DNA of 64,000 nt from Streptomyces sp. G-G2. Lineage in GTDB: Bacteria > Actinomycetota > Actinomycetes > Streptomycetales > Streptomycetaceae. Location of the stretch: NCBI RefSeq assembly GCF_030063135.1, contig NZ_JASISO010000005.1, positions 56,799-120,798 of the forward strand, given 5' to 3'. Position numbers and translations under genes: made by a program. Shown piece after piece: positions 1 through 9,320 of the stretch (positions are counted from its first letter, which is position 1; each line of letters starts with the position of its first letter). The notes below the pieces were generated by a model that made no database searches, was not told the DNA's origin, and was given only the letters and a program-made list of their open reading frames with translations.

Positions 1-2
1 TC

Positions 3-95
3 GCCGCGATCCCCGCGCACTTCGGCCCCCTCTACACCTCTTCCTGCGCCAAGGGCGGGGAGACGGAGCACGAGGCCTACCAGCACCTGGGCTGA
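3..95 (+). CDS. C-terminal end of an unidentified protein (partial)
   Basis: An open frame enters from the left edge and ends at TGA 93-95. About 30 residues are visible, ending in ...EAYQHLG, with one cysteine. It has high-GC third positions and is followed by a strong hairpin, so it is probably the true 3' end of a gene on the plus strand. Too little is visible to name a family. Confidence 0.55.
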   Translation, partial: AAIPAHFGPLYTSSCAKGGETEHEAYQHLG

Positions 96-107
96 CCCTC
101 CCGCCGT

Positions 108-137
108 ACCGGCCCCGGTCGTCGTACCGGGGCCGGT
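108..137. terminator. Bidirectional hairpin terminator
   Basis: A perfect 12-bp inverted repeat (ACCGGCCCCGGT, 6-nt loop, ACCGGGGCCGGT) sits between two convergent genes. It has no U-tract, as is common in high-GC actinobacteria. It would serve both the gene ending at 95 and the gap gene ending at 182. Confidence 0.8.
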
Positions 138-181
138 GCGGTCCATGAAGACACAGGGGGAACCGGAGACAGCGCCAGCGC

Positions 182-1195
182 TCAGTGTGCGGGGGTGGCG
201 GCGAGGAGTTCGAGGGTGTCGATCACCCGGTTCGAGAAGCCCCACTCGTTGTCGTACCAGGCGACCACCTTGATGTGGCGGCCGTCTACCCGGGTGAGTG
301 CCGAGTCGAAGATCGACGAGGCCGGGTTGCCCGTGATGTCGGACGAGACGAGCGCGTCCTGCGAGTACTCCAGCACCCCCGCCAGCGGTCCGTCCGCGGC
401 GGCGCGGTACGCCGCCAGCACGTCCTCGCGCGTCACGTCGCGCGCCACGGTCGTGTTGAGTTCCACGATCGATCCCACCGGCACCGGAACGCGGATCGAG
501 TCACCCGACAGCTTGCCCTCGAGGGCCGGCAGCACCAGGCCGATCGCCTTGGCGGCCCCCGTCGTCGTCGGGACGATGTTGACGGCCGCGGCGCGGGCGC
601 GCCGCGGGTCGCGGTGCGGGCCGTCCTGAAGGTTCTGCTCCTGCGTGTAGGCGTGCACCGTCGTCATGAAACCGTGCTCGATACCGGCCAGGTCGTCGAG
701 CACCTTGGCCAGCGGCGCGAGCGCGTTGGTGGTGCACGAGGCGTTCGAGATGATCGTGTGCACGGCCGGGTCGTACGCGTCGGTGTTCACCCCGAACGCG
801 AGCGTGACGTCGGCGCCGTCCGCCGGAGCGCTGACGAGCACCCGCTTCGCTCCCGCGTCGATGTGGGCGCGGGCCGCCTTGGCCGAGGTGAAGCGACCGG
901 TCGCCTCCAGCACGATGTCCACGCCGAGTTCGGCCCACGGAAGCTGCGAGGGTTCGCGCTCGGCGAGCACCTTGATACGACGGCCGTCGACGACGAGGGT
1001 GTCCCCGTCGACCGTCACCGGACGGCCGAGCCGCCCCGCCGTCGTGTCGTAGGCGAGCAGCCGCGCGAGGGTCGCGGGCTCCGTGAGGTCGTTGACGGCG
1101 ACCACTTCGAGGCTGCTGCCGCTGTCGCGCTCGAGCAGTACGCGCAGCGCGTTGCGTCCGATGCGGCCGAATCCGTTGATGGCGATGCGAGTCAT
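182..1195 (-). CDS. gap: Glyceraldehyde-3-phosphate dehydrogenase, type I
   Basis: This cytosolic glycolytic enzyme oxidises and phosphorylates glyceraldehyde-3-phosphate with NAD+. Its 337 residues match the usual family length. The Rossmann motif INGFGRIGR is at residues 6-14, the catalytic SCTTN has its cysteine at about 154, the catalytic histidine is at about 181 (TVHAYTQ), and the WYDNEWG signature lies near the C-terminus. The ATG at 1195 follows an AAGGA about 8 nt upstream. It stands alone, ending convergently at the 108-137 hairpin. Streptomycetes often carry more than one gap gene, so it may not be the main glycolytic copy. Confidence 0.97.
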   Translation of the reverse strand: MTRIAINGFGRIGRNALRVLLERDSGSSLEVVAVNDLTEPATLARLLAYDTTAGRLGRPVTVDGDTLVVDGRRIKVLAEREPSQLPWAELGVDIVLEATGRFTSAKAARAHIDAGAKRVLVSAPADGADVTLAFGVNTDAYDPAVHTIISNASCTTNALAPLAKVLDDLAGIEHGFMTTVHAYTQEQNLQDGPHRDPRRARAAAVNIVPTTTGAAKAIGLVLPALEGKLSGDSIRVPVPVGSIVELNTTVARDVTREDVLAAYRAAADGPLAGVLEYSQDALVSSDITGNPASSIFDSALTRVDGRHIKVVAWYDNEWGFSNRVIDTLELLAATPAH

Positions 1196-1317
1196 GAGGG
1201 GTGTCCTTTCGGGTCACCCCCAGGTTCGCTCGATCCGGCCGCCGGCGACAGCGGCGTGATCGCCACGGTCCGCAAGGATCGCGCCACGCGTGCCCGGCTC
1301 GGGGCGCCGCTCGCGCC

Positions 1318-2277
1318 TCACTCGCCCCGCGCGAAGGTGCGCCGGTACTCGCTCGGGGTGGTGCGCAGGATGCGCTGGAAGTGTGCCCGCAGGTTCGCGC
1401 CGGTACCGAGACCGACGTCCGCCGCGATCTGCTCGACGCTCCGCTCCGAACGTTCCAGCAGCTCACGGGCCACATCGATACGGGCACGCATCACCCACTG
1501 CATCGGCGTGTACCCGGTGTCGTCGGCGAACCGCCGGGAGAACGTGCGGGCCGACACCGCCGCGTGCCGGGCCAGCACCTCCAGGGTGAGCGGCTCGCCC
1601 AGCCGGCGCAGCGCCCATTCGCGGGTGGCGGCGAACCGCTCGCCGAGCGGTTCGGGCACGCTGCGCGGTACGTACTGCGCCTGGCCGCCGCTGCGGTAGG
1701 GGGCCGCGACCAGCCGCCGGGCCGTGTGGTTCGACGCGGCCACCCCGAGGTCGCCGCGCAGGATGTGCAGGCACAGGTCGATGCCCGAGGCGGCGCCCGC
1801 CGACGTCAGTATGCCGCCCTCGTCGACGAACAGGACGTTCTCGTCGACCCGGACCAGCGGGTGCTGGGCGGCGAGGGCCCGGGTGTAGTGCCAGTGCGTC
1901 GTGGCGCGCTTGCCGTCGAGGAGACCCGTCGCGGCGAGCGCGAAGGCACCCGTCGAGATGGCGGCGAGCCGCGCCCCGCGGTCGTGGGCGGCGGTCAGCG
2001 CGTCGACGACGGCCCGCGGCGGGTCCTCCCGGTCCGGGAAGCGGTAGCCGGGGACGAAGACGATGTCGGCCCACGTCAGCGCGTCGAGGCCGTGGGCTAC
2101 GGAGTACGACAGGCCGTCTCCGCCGCTCACCGGTCCGGGCGCCGCACCGCACACCCGGACCTCGTACGGCATGCTCGCGCGGGTCGTGAACACCTGCGCG
2201 GGGATGCCGACATCGAGGGGCTTCGCGCCCTCCAGGACGAGGACGGCGACACGGTGCGGGCGGGAGGTCTGGGGCAC
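1318..2277 (-). CDS. GlxA-type transcriptional regulator (DJ-1/PfpI + AraC HTH)
   Basis: 319 residues. The N-terminal half is a DJ-1/PfpI-like domain (VAVLVLEGAKPLDVGIPAQVF onward). The usual nucleophile position reads ISTGAFAL, lacking the cysteine of active amidotransferase-like enzymes, as is normal for regulators. The C-terminal about 100 residues are an AraC double helix-turn-helix (SARTFSRRFADDTGYTP, then VGLGTGANLRAHF). GTG 2277 is chosen because homology begins just after it, although no good ribosome site is visible; starts further upstream are possible. It is divergent from the SRPBCC gene at 2398. The ligand cannot be inferred. Confidence 0.85.
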   Translation of the reverse strand: MPQTSRPHRVAVLVLEGAKPLDVGIPAQVFTTRASMPYEVRVCGAAPGPVSGGDGLSYSVAHGLDALTWADIVFVPGYRFPDREDPPRAVVDALTAAHDRGARLAAISTGAFALAATGLLDGKRATTHWHYTRALAAQHPLVRVDENVLFVDEGGILTSAGAASGIDLCLHILRGDLGVAASNHTARRLVAAPYRSGGQAQYVPRSVPEPLGERFAATREWALRRLGEPLTLEVLARHAAVSARTFSRRFADDTGYTPMQWVMRARIDVARELLERSERSVEQIAADVGLGTGANLRAHFQRILRTTPSEYRRTFARGE

Positions 2278-2397
2278 GGGGAAGAGCGTACGCGGGTGTG
2301 GTGTGTGCTCCACGGCCCCGCGAGGCAGTGTTACCGGGTGGTAGCTAAGACGGGGAACCGGCGGTAGCGTGACGCGCGAGAGATCGGAGTGTGTGTC

Positions 2398-2919
2398 ATG
2401 CCTCGTCAATTCAGCGTGTCCGACAGCATCTGCGTCGGTGTCAGCCCCTCCACCGTCTACCAGCACGTTTCCGACCCCGTCCGGATGGGCCGTTGGAGCC
2501 CGGAGAACCTGGGGGCTACCGTGCGCGGCGACCACCGGGAAGAGGCCTACGTCGGCATGGAATTCGACGGACACAACAAGCGCGGCGCCTTCCGCTGGAC
2601 CACGCGCTGTACGGTGACGGCCGCCGATCAGGACCTGCTCTTCCGGTTCCGGGTGCACGCCATCGGAATCAAGCGGCCGCGTCTGCCGGGCGCGATCGCC
2701 ACCTGGGAGTACCGGTTCGAACCCGTCCCGGAGGGCACACGGGTGACGGAGACCTGGACCGATGACCGGCGTTCGTGGCCCGATGTCGTGGCAAACACGT
2801 TCGACAAGGTGGCTACGCGCGGGCATGTGTTCGCCGATTTCCAGCGCCGGAACATCCAGATCACCCTGCGCAACCTCAAAGCGACGCTCGAAGATACACC
2901 ACACAGGTTTCCTGGGTAG
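2398..2919 (+). CDS. SRPBCC-family lipid/ligand-binding protein
   Basis: 173 residues with the START/polyketide-cyclase layout: an opening SPSTVYQHVSDPVRMGRWSPE helix, central beta strands, and the long C-terminal helix FDKVATRGHVFADFQRRNIQITLRNLK. Such proteins bind hydrophobic ligands in a cavity. The ATG at 2398 has GGAG 8 nt upstream. The GTG at 2389 is too close to that site, so the ATG is preferred. It is transcribed divergently from the GlxA-type regulator, which could control it. The substrate is unknown. Confidence 0.8.
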   Translation: MPRQFSVSDSICVGVSPSTVYQHVSDPVRMGRWSPENLGATVRGDHREEAYVGMEFDGHNKRGAFRWTTRCTVTAADQDLLFRFRVHAIGIKRPRLPGAIATWEYRFEPVPEGTRVTETWTDDRRSWPDVVANTFDKVATRGHVFADFQRRNIQITLRNLKATLEDTPHRFPG

Positions 2920-2972
2920 AGTCCGCACCCAACACCTCTGCATACGCCGAACACCCCTACCGAGGAGCTCTC

Positions 2973-3728
2973 ATGACCGCTCAGGAGATTCCCACTCTCA
3001 AGTCCCAGTACGCGGAGAAGGTCGGGGCGGACCTCGACCTGAACACCGCCGAGCAGGAACGAATCCGCGTGGAGATCGCCTCGCTGGGGGAGCGGCTGGC
3101 CGGTCTGGAGCAGGACCACGAACTCCTGACCGGGATGCGCGCGGCCCTCGGTACCTCCGCGGCTGTGGTGCCCGCGCCGCGGGCCGGCCGGAAGGCCGCC
3201 ACGAGCGCCACGACCGCCCGGAAGGCGACGAAGGCGGCGAAGGCGACCGCGGCGGCGGGGGCGGCGGAGGCGTCGGCGAAGCCCACCACGGCCAAGGCCG
3301 CCAAGGCCACCAAGGCAGTGGCGAAGCAGGCCGCCCCGGCCAAGAAGGCGCCCGCCAAGCAGGCCGCTCCGGCCAAGAAGGCGCCCGCCAAGCAGGCCGC
3401 CCCGAAGAAGGCCGTCGCCCCGACGGAGAAGCAGACCCCGCTGGCCGAGCTGATCCACCAGCACCTGAGCACCCGCACGGAGCCGAAGACGGCCGGTGAG
3501 GTGGCCCAGGCGCTGACGGCCGTACACCCGGACCGCAACCTCAGCGACAACGTGGTGCGCACCACCACCGAGCGTCTGGTGGCCCGTGGCCGGGTCGAGC
3601 GTGCCAAGCAGGGTTCGACGGTCTACTACACGGCCGTACAGCAGGGCGCGGCCGCCGTCCCGGCGCAGGCCGCGGCCGCCGACGAGCAGGTCGGGAACAA
3701 GGAGTCCGAGGTCCCGGTCACCGTCTGA
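2973..3728 (+). CDS. Histone H1-like Lys/Ala-rich protein with coiled coil and winged helix
   Basis: 251 residues in three parts. Residues 1-60 form a predicted coiled coil (EQERIRVEIASLGERLAGLEQ). Residues about 70-155 are a basic Ala/Lys/Pro tract with a tandem KQAAPAKKAPA unit. The C-terminal about 70 residues look like a small winged helix (LAELIHQHLSTRTEPKTAGEVAQALTA). This layout suits a nucleoid-associated or DNA-binding regulatory protein of streptomycetes. ATG 2973 has GAGGAG upstream. It lies 53 nt after the SRPBCC gene and could share its transcript. No specific target can be named. Confidence 0.75.
   Translation: MTAQEIPTLKSQYAEKVGADLDLNTAEQERIRVEIASLGERLAGLEQDHELLTGMRAALGTSAAVVPAPRAGRKAATSATTARKATKAAKATAAAGAAEASAKPTTAKAAKATKAVAKQAAPAKKAPAKQAAPAKKAPAKQAAPKKAVAPTEKQTPLAELIHQHLSTRTEPKTAGEVAQALTAVHPDRNLSDNVVRTTTERLVARGRVERAKQGSTVYYTAVQQGAAAVPAQAAAADEQVGNKESEVPVTV
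3324..3404 (+). repeat. 33-bp coding tandem repeat (about 2.5 copies)
   Basis: Units at 3324-3356 and 3357-3389 plus a partial third encode KQAAPAKKAPA in the basic tail. The copies differ by one silent base, which suggests recent slippage or selection on the peptide. Confidence 0.85.
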
Positions 3729-3852
3729 CCGCGTGCGGCTCCGCGGCGCGCTCCTGGTCGACGTACCGCGCTTCGGACCCGCCCCCGTCCCCATCAGCGG
3801 CGACGGGACCGGGTCCGGGGCCCGGGGCGCGGGTACGGCTCACGCGGCGGGT

Positions 3853-4467
3853 TCAGCCGCCGAAGCGCCACGCCTCGATGTCGCGGTAGTGGATCGGTCC
3901 CGGGCCCCGGCCGATGTTGCTGCCCACCAGGTGCAGGCGTGCGGCGGGCCAGGGGCGGCCGTTGAACGGGGCGAGCGCGCGGGCGACGTCCACGACGCTG
4001 GCGGGGTCGTCGCGCCGGGCCCGGGCCAGGGTCAGATGGGGGCGCAGCGGCCGTTCCGGGAAGTCCACACCGCACTCCCTGACCACGGCGCGTACCTCGT
4101 CGGCGAGCAGGTGCAGCCCGTCGAGGTCCCCCTCGATCCCGCTCCACAGCACCCGTTCGTCGAAGTGACCGCCGCCGCGCATCGCCAGCTGTACGGGCCG
4201 GCGCCCCGCCGCCAGTTCCGCGAGCGGCTCCCGCAGGCGCGGGACGGCCGCCACCGGCAGTTCGCCGAGGAACGCCAGGGTGATGTGCCAGTCCTCGATG
4301 CGGTTCCAGCGCATGCGCGGGTACGCGTCGTAGGCGGGCCGCAGCTCCCGCGCCAGCTCGTCCTTCGCGTCGTCGGGCGGCGCGAGCGCTATGAACACGC
4401 GGACGGTGGGGGACTGCGGCGGGGCCTCGGCGCGGCCCTGGGCCGGGGTCCGGATCTGTTCGTTCAC
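3853..4467 (-). CDS. thpR: RNA 2',3'-cyclic phosphodiesterase (2H family, 2'-5' RNA ligase-like)
   Basis: About 204 residues. The two histidine motifs of the 2H phosphoesterase family are present: HITL in EDWHITLAFLGELP and HLTL in RPLRPHLTLARARR. Family members open 2',3'-cyclic phosphates on RNA ends. The core MRVFIALAPPDDAK-type opening is preceded by about 22 poorly conserved residues. GTG 4467 is used, but an internal GTG at the VFIALAPP segment could be the real start, since neither has a convincing ribosome site. It is downstream of the DUF5954 gene on the same strand, about 68 nt away. Confidence 0.88.
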   Translation of the reverse strand: MNEQIRTPAQGRAEAPPQSPTVRVFIALAPPDDAKDELARELRPAYDAYPRMRWNRIEDWHITLAFLGELPVAAVPRLREPLAELAAGRRPVQLAMRGGGHFDERVLWSGIEGDLDGLHLLADEVRAVVRECGVDFPERPLRPHLTLARARRDDPASVVDVARALAPFNGRPWPAARLHLVGSNIGRGPGPIHYRDIEAWRFGG

Positions 4468-4535
4468 AAGGGAATTCGTACACCACCGCCCGCCGGGCCG
4501 GACGCACGTCCCGCCGTCGGGCCGGACGGTGAGGC

Positions 4536-5675
4536 TCAGCTCCCGGTCCCGGTCCCGTTGTCGTTCCCGGTCCCGTTCTCGTTCCCGGCCCCGTTCTCGT
4601 TCCCGGTCTCGGGAAGGACGCGGCCGTCCTCGTCGAGCGGGGGATGGATGCGTGTGGGGTCCTGGGAGTTGACGTCGGACGGGCGCGGGCCGTCCGGCCC
4701 GTCCGGGCCCCAGCGCAGCATCCGCCGGGTCCGTACGATCTTGTACACGGAGTCCTGGAACTCCAGCCGGTTGACCCGGCCCGCCCGCAGCGCGTCGGCG
4801 GCCTCGACGTACGCGGTCAGCTCGGGGTCGGTGAGAGCGCGGGCGTCGGCGTGCATGTCGGCGTCCTCGGGGATGAGACCGCGCATCCGGGGCCACATCC
4901 ACGTCAGCGCGAAGTCCAGCGACTTGCGGGCGGCGTGCGCACTCACGTGCGGGCCACTGAGCGGGGTCCCGCCGCCCGGGGTCTGTTCCACGACCGTGAA
5001 GGTGGGGGGCAGCACCAGGATGTCCGGGTGGGTGTCCACGGCCCGCTCCGAGTCGGCCCGTACGTCCTCGGGGAACCGGTCGCCGGTGTAGCGGAAGCCG
5101 CGCAGGGCCAGCCGCTCGGCGGCCTGGGACGGGGCGACGGGCGCGTCGGGGTCCAGCACCAGGGCGTCATCGATGTCCGGACCCCTGACCGCGCGGTCCC
5201 AGTCCGGGACGAGGGGCTCCGGATCGGTGGGCCGCGGCTCCTCCATGCCCCCGGGGCCCGTCCCCGCGTACTCCTCGGCGCGCACCACCCGGTACCGGGT
5301 CCCGGCCACCGTGAGGTCGTCGACCCGCTCGTTCTCCAGCCGGGCCACCGCCGCGAGCAGCGCGCGCCGCTCCGCCCGGTCCTCGGCCCGGTCCTTCGCG
5401 CGGAACCACAGGAGCGAGTTCAGGCTGTCGCGCGCCTGCTGCGGGCAGCCGTCCGTCACCGCGACCACCACCCGCCAGCGCGGGCCCTCCCCGGAGTCCT
5501 GCGCCGCCACGCCGAACAGGGGACCGCGTACGACCAACCCGCCCGCACGCATCACGGCGTCCACGGCGTCCGCCTCCACCGCGGCTTCCACCGGCTCCAC
5601 CGGCACCCGCACCACCACCGGCCTCGAACCGTCCGTCGGCCGTGGCCCGCCCGGTCCCGCATCCCCATGCTCCAT
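4536..5675 (-). CDS. DUF5954-like protein
   Basis: About 379 residues of a streptomycete protein family of unknown function, soluble and rich in Arg, Asp and Glu. It contains a segment repeating basic and acidic residues (FRAKDRAEDRAERRALLAAV) and a central aromatic patch (LDFALTWMWPRMRGLIPEDADM). The C-terminus is a low-complexity Gly/Asn/Glu tail built from an 18-bp repeat. ATG 5675 is preferred over ATG 5684 because AGGA lies 8 nt before it. It is followed closely by the thpR-like gene. The DUF assignment is from memory of the family's appearance. Confidence 0.75.
   Translation of the reverse strand: MEHGDAGPGGPRPTDGSRPVVVRVPVEPVEAAVEADAVDAVMRAGGLVVRGPLFGVAAQDSGEGPRWRVVVAVTDGCPQQARDSLNSLLWFRAKDRAEDRAERRALLAAVARLENERVDDLTVAGTRYRVVRAEEYAGTGPGGMEEPRPTDPEPLVPDWDRAVRGPDIDDALVLDPDAPVAPSQAAERLALRGFRYTGDRFPEDVRADSERAVDTHPDILVLPPTFTVVEQTPGGGTPLSGPHVSAHAARKSLDFALTWMWPRMRGLIPEDADMHADARALTDPELTAYVEAADALRAGRVNRLEFQDSVYKIVRTRRMLRWGPDGPDGPRPSDVNSQDPTRIHPPLDEDGRVLPETGNENGAGNENGTGNDNGTGTGS
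4548..4601 (-). repeat. 18-bp coding tandem repeat (three copies)
   Basis: Three 18-bp units of the form cccggtcccgttctcgtt at 4548, 4566 and 4584 encode the GNENG(A/T)-type tail of the DUF5954-like protein, with partial units on both sides. The tail is a likely length polymorphism. Confidence 0.85.
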
Positions 5676-5948
5676 GGACCCCATCCTGGCGACCGCGGCC
5701 CGCCACCGCCCCGGATTCGCGGATTCCCCACCGTCGCGGGCCCTCGTGTGCAATGGCCCGGGCCGGGTACGCCGCAGGTCTGCGGTCCCCACTGACGCCG
5801 GAGCGTGTGGATCTCCACGGCGACCGATGAGTTTCCGTCCGGTCGGCGGTCATAGATCATGAGTGGTGCGCCCGCGACCCTGTGGGGGCTGTGGGCACGC
5901 GCCGCCGAACCCGCCGAGAACCAGACACGAGATAACGAGGACCACCAG

Positions 5949-6521
5949 ATGCGCACCCTGATCAGCACCGCCTTCGTCTCGCTCGACGGTGTCGTGGAGG
6001 CCCCCGGCGGCGAGCCCGGCTACCGCAACGCGGGGTGGACGTTCAAGGACATCGACTTCCTCCCCGAGGCGTTCGAGATCAAGGGCCGGGAGCAGAGGGA
6101 AGCGGCCGCGATGTTGCTGGGCCGGGCCAGTTACCAGGCGTTCAGCGCGGTGTGGCCGGGTATGGAGGACTTCGCCGACTACAAGGCGATGCCGAAGTAC
6201 GTCGTGTCCACCACCCTCACCGAGGGCGACCTGGTGTCGAACTGGGGCGAGACCACGATCCTGCGCTCGCTGGACGAGGTCGCCGCGCTGAAGGAGAGCG
6301 AGGGCGGCCCGATCATCGTCCACGGCAGCGCCTCCCTGAACCACGCGCTCTCGGACGCGGGCCTGATCGACCGCTACCACCTGCTCGTCTTCCCGCTGCT
6401 GCTCGGCGCGGGCAAGCGGCTGTTCAGCGCCACGGACAAGGACACCCAGCAGCTGAAGCTGATCGAGCACGAGGTGTACGCCAACGGCCTGCAGAAGAAC
6501 GTCTTCGACGTGGTCCGCTGA
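5949..6521 (+). CDS. Dihydrofolate reductase-family (RibD C-terminal-like) oxidoreductase
   Basis: 190 residues of the RibD_C/DHFR-like fold: opening MRTLISTAFVSLDGVVEAPGGE, the LLGRASYQAF segment, YVVSTTL, IIVHGSASLNHAL, and the C-terminal LLLGAGKRLF. These stand-alone relatives bind NADPH, but their substrates are mostly unknown. The ATG at 5949 has CGAGGA 8-9 nt upstream. It is monocistronic, divergent from the DUF5954 gene and convergent with the broken glycosyltransferase. Confidence 0.9.
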   Translation: MRTLISTAFVSLDGVVEAPGGEPGYRNAGWTFKDIDFLPEAFEIKGREQREAAAMLLGRASYQAFSAVWPGMEDFADYKAMPKYVVSTTLTEGDLVSNWGETTILRSLDEVAALKESEGGPIIVHGSASLNHALSDAGLIDRYHLLVFPLLLGAGKRLFSATDKDTQQLKLIEHEVYANGLQKNVFDVVR

Positions 6522-6665
6522 CCGTTCCGGCCCCGCCGCACCGTCGCCCGTCGCGTCGCCCGTCGCGCCCCCCGTCCCCGCCTTCCCACCGGCCGGGCGC
6601 GGGAGGCCGTGGAGATCACGAAGCGTCGGCTCCCGCGAGGACGACCAACTGCCGCGTCGCCCGGG

Positions 6666-7917
<1,252 letters not shown>

Positions 7918-8135
7918 CCCCGACCCCTGTTTCCGCCGATTCTGCCCTCAGCCGGACATTCTGCGGCAGCGCGGGGGCCTTGCCGCAAGCCCCCCGGTGC
8001 GCTAGAAGTTAAGAGTGGCAAGGAGTGCCTCTTCCTCCTCAGCCGCCTTCCCCCTCCTTCCCTTCCTCCTCCGTCCTGTCGCACGACCCCACCCCGCTCT
8101 CCGGCGGCCCGCCGTCGAGCGGTCGGCCCATCGGC

Positions 8136-9320
8136 TCAGCTCGGGTCCCGCACCGCCAGGGCGTACGGGGCGCGGGCCGCCGTGCCGGGCAGCCGCAGGG
8201 GACGGCTGCCCGGGGTCAGCGAGCCGAGGACGCGGGGACCGGACGCCCCCGTGCACCGGGGCGCGTTGCCCGGGAGGCCGTGCAGCGTCAGGTAGCCGAG
8301 CACGGCGAAGGCGTACGCCTCCTTGGTCGCCGCGGGCAGGCCCAGCTCGTCCGACGTACGCAGCGCTGTGGCGCCCAGTTCCTCCCGGAGCATCCCCGTC
8401 AGCGTCGGGTTGCGGACGCCGCCCCCCGATGCGAAGACCTCGGTCACCCCCAGCGGCCGCAGCGCGTCCGCGACGGTCCGGGCGGTGAGACGGGTGAGGG
8501 TCGCGAGTACGTCCCGGGGCGGGAGCGGCCCGAGGCCGGCCAGCCGGGACCTCAGGTAGCCGGCGTCGAAGAGCTCCTTGCCCGTGGTCCGGGGCGCGGG
8601 CAGCCGGTAGTACGGCTCCGCCAACAGCCGCTCCAGCAGGGGCGCGTGGACCCGCCCGGTGGCGGCGAGCGCGCCGTCCTCGTCGTACGCGAGCCGCCCG
8701 GAGGTCAGTTCGCGCACCGCCGCGTCGATCAGCGCGTTGCCCGGACCCGTGTCGAAGGCCACCGGATCACCGGTCGGCGGCACGGCGGTGAGGTTCGCGA
8801 TCCCCCCGATGTTCAGGGCCGCGGGCACACCCGGCCGCCCGCGCAACAGCATCAGGTCGATCAGGCCCACCAGCGGCGCGCCCTGGCCGCCCGCCGCCAC
8901 ATCGCGCGGCCGGAAGCCGGAGACCACCGGGCGGCCACTGGCCTCGGCGATCCAGGCGGGCTCACCGAGCTGGAGCGTGCCGTGCACGCTCCCGTCCGTC
9001 ACCCAGTGGTACACGGTCTGCCCGTGGGAGGCCATCAACTCGGCCCGGCCACCGCACAGTTCACGGTCCGCGCGGACCGCGAGCCGGGCGAAGGCCTGCC
9101 CGATGCCGGTGTCGAGGCGGCAGACCTCCGCCAGGGTGGTGGCCGCGGGCGGCAGGGCCGCCTCGAGTGCCGACCGCAGGGCCGCCGGGTACGGCTCGCT
9201 GACCATGCCGAGCGGTGTGAGGGAGAGGGTCCCGCTGTCCTCGCCCTCCTGCCGGAGATCGCAGGCGGCGGCGTCGATGGCGTCGTACGAGGTCCCCGAC
9301 ATCAGCCCGATCACCCTCAT
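8136..9320 (-). CDS. anmK: Anhydro-N-acetylmuramic acid kinase
   Basis: 394 residues, a normal length for AnmK. The enzyme opens the 1,6-anhydro ring of anhydro-MurNAc and phosphorylates it during peptidoglycan recycling in the cytoplasm. Visible motifs are IGLMSGTSYDAIDAA, MASHGQTVYH, NIGGIANLT, AFDTGPGNALIDA and the C-terminal FASGGGVRNP. Its ATG (9320) overlaps the TGA of the upstream MHS transporter gene in an ATGA junction, so translation is probably coupled. Confidence 0.95.
   Translation of the reverse strand: MRVIGLMSGTSYDAIDAAACDLRQEGEDSGTLSLTPLGMVSEPYPAALRSALEAALPPAATTLAEVCRLDTGIGQAFARLAVRADRELCGGRAELMASHGQTVYHWVTDGSVHGTLQLGEPAWIAEASGRPVVSGFRPRDVAAGGQGAPLVGLIDLMLLRGRPGVPAALNIGGIANLTAVPPTGDPVAFDTGPGNALIDAAVRELTSGRLAYDEDGALAATGRVHAPLLERLLAEPYYRLPAPRTTGKELFDAGYLRSRLAGLGPLPPRDVLATLTRLTARTVADALRPLGVTEVFASGGGVRNPTLTGMLREELGATALRTSDELGLPAATKEAYAFAVLGYLTLHGLPGNAPRCTGASGPRVLGSLTPGSRPLRLPGTAARAPYALAVRDPS

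Noticed and set aside
185..1699. Long plus-strand frame opposite the gap gene
   Set aside because: It is the antisense of GAPDH and the GlxA-type gene. High GC content creates long opposite-strand open frames.
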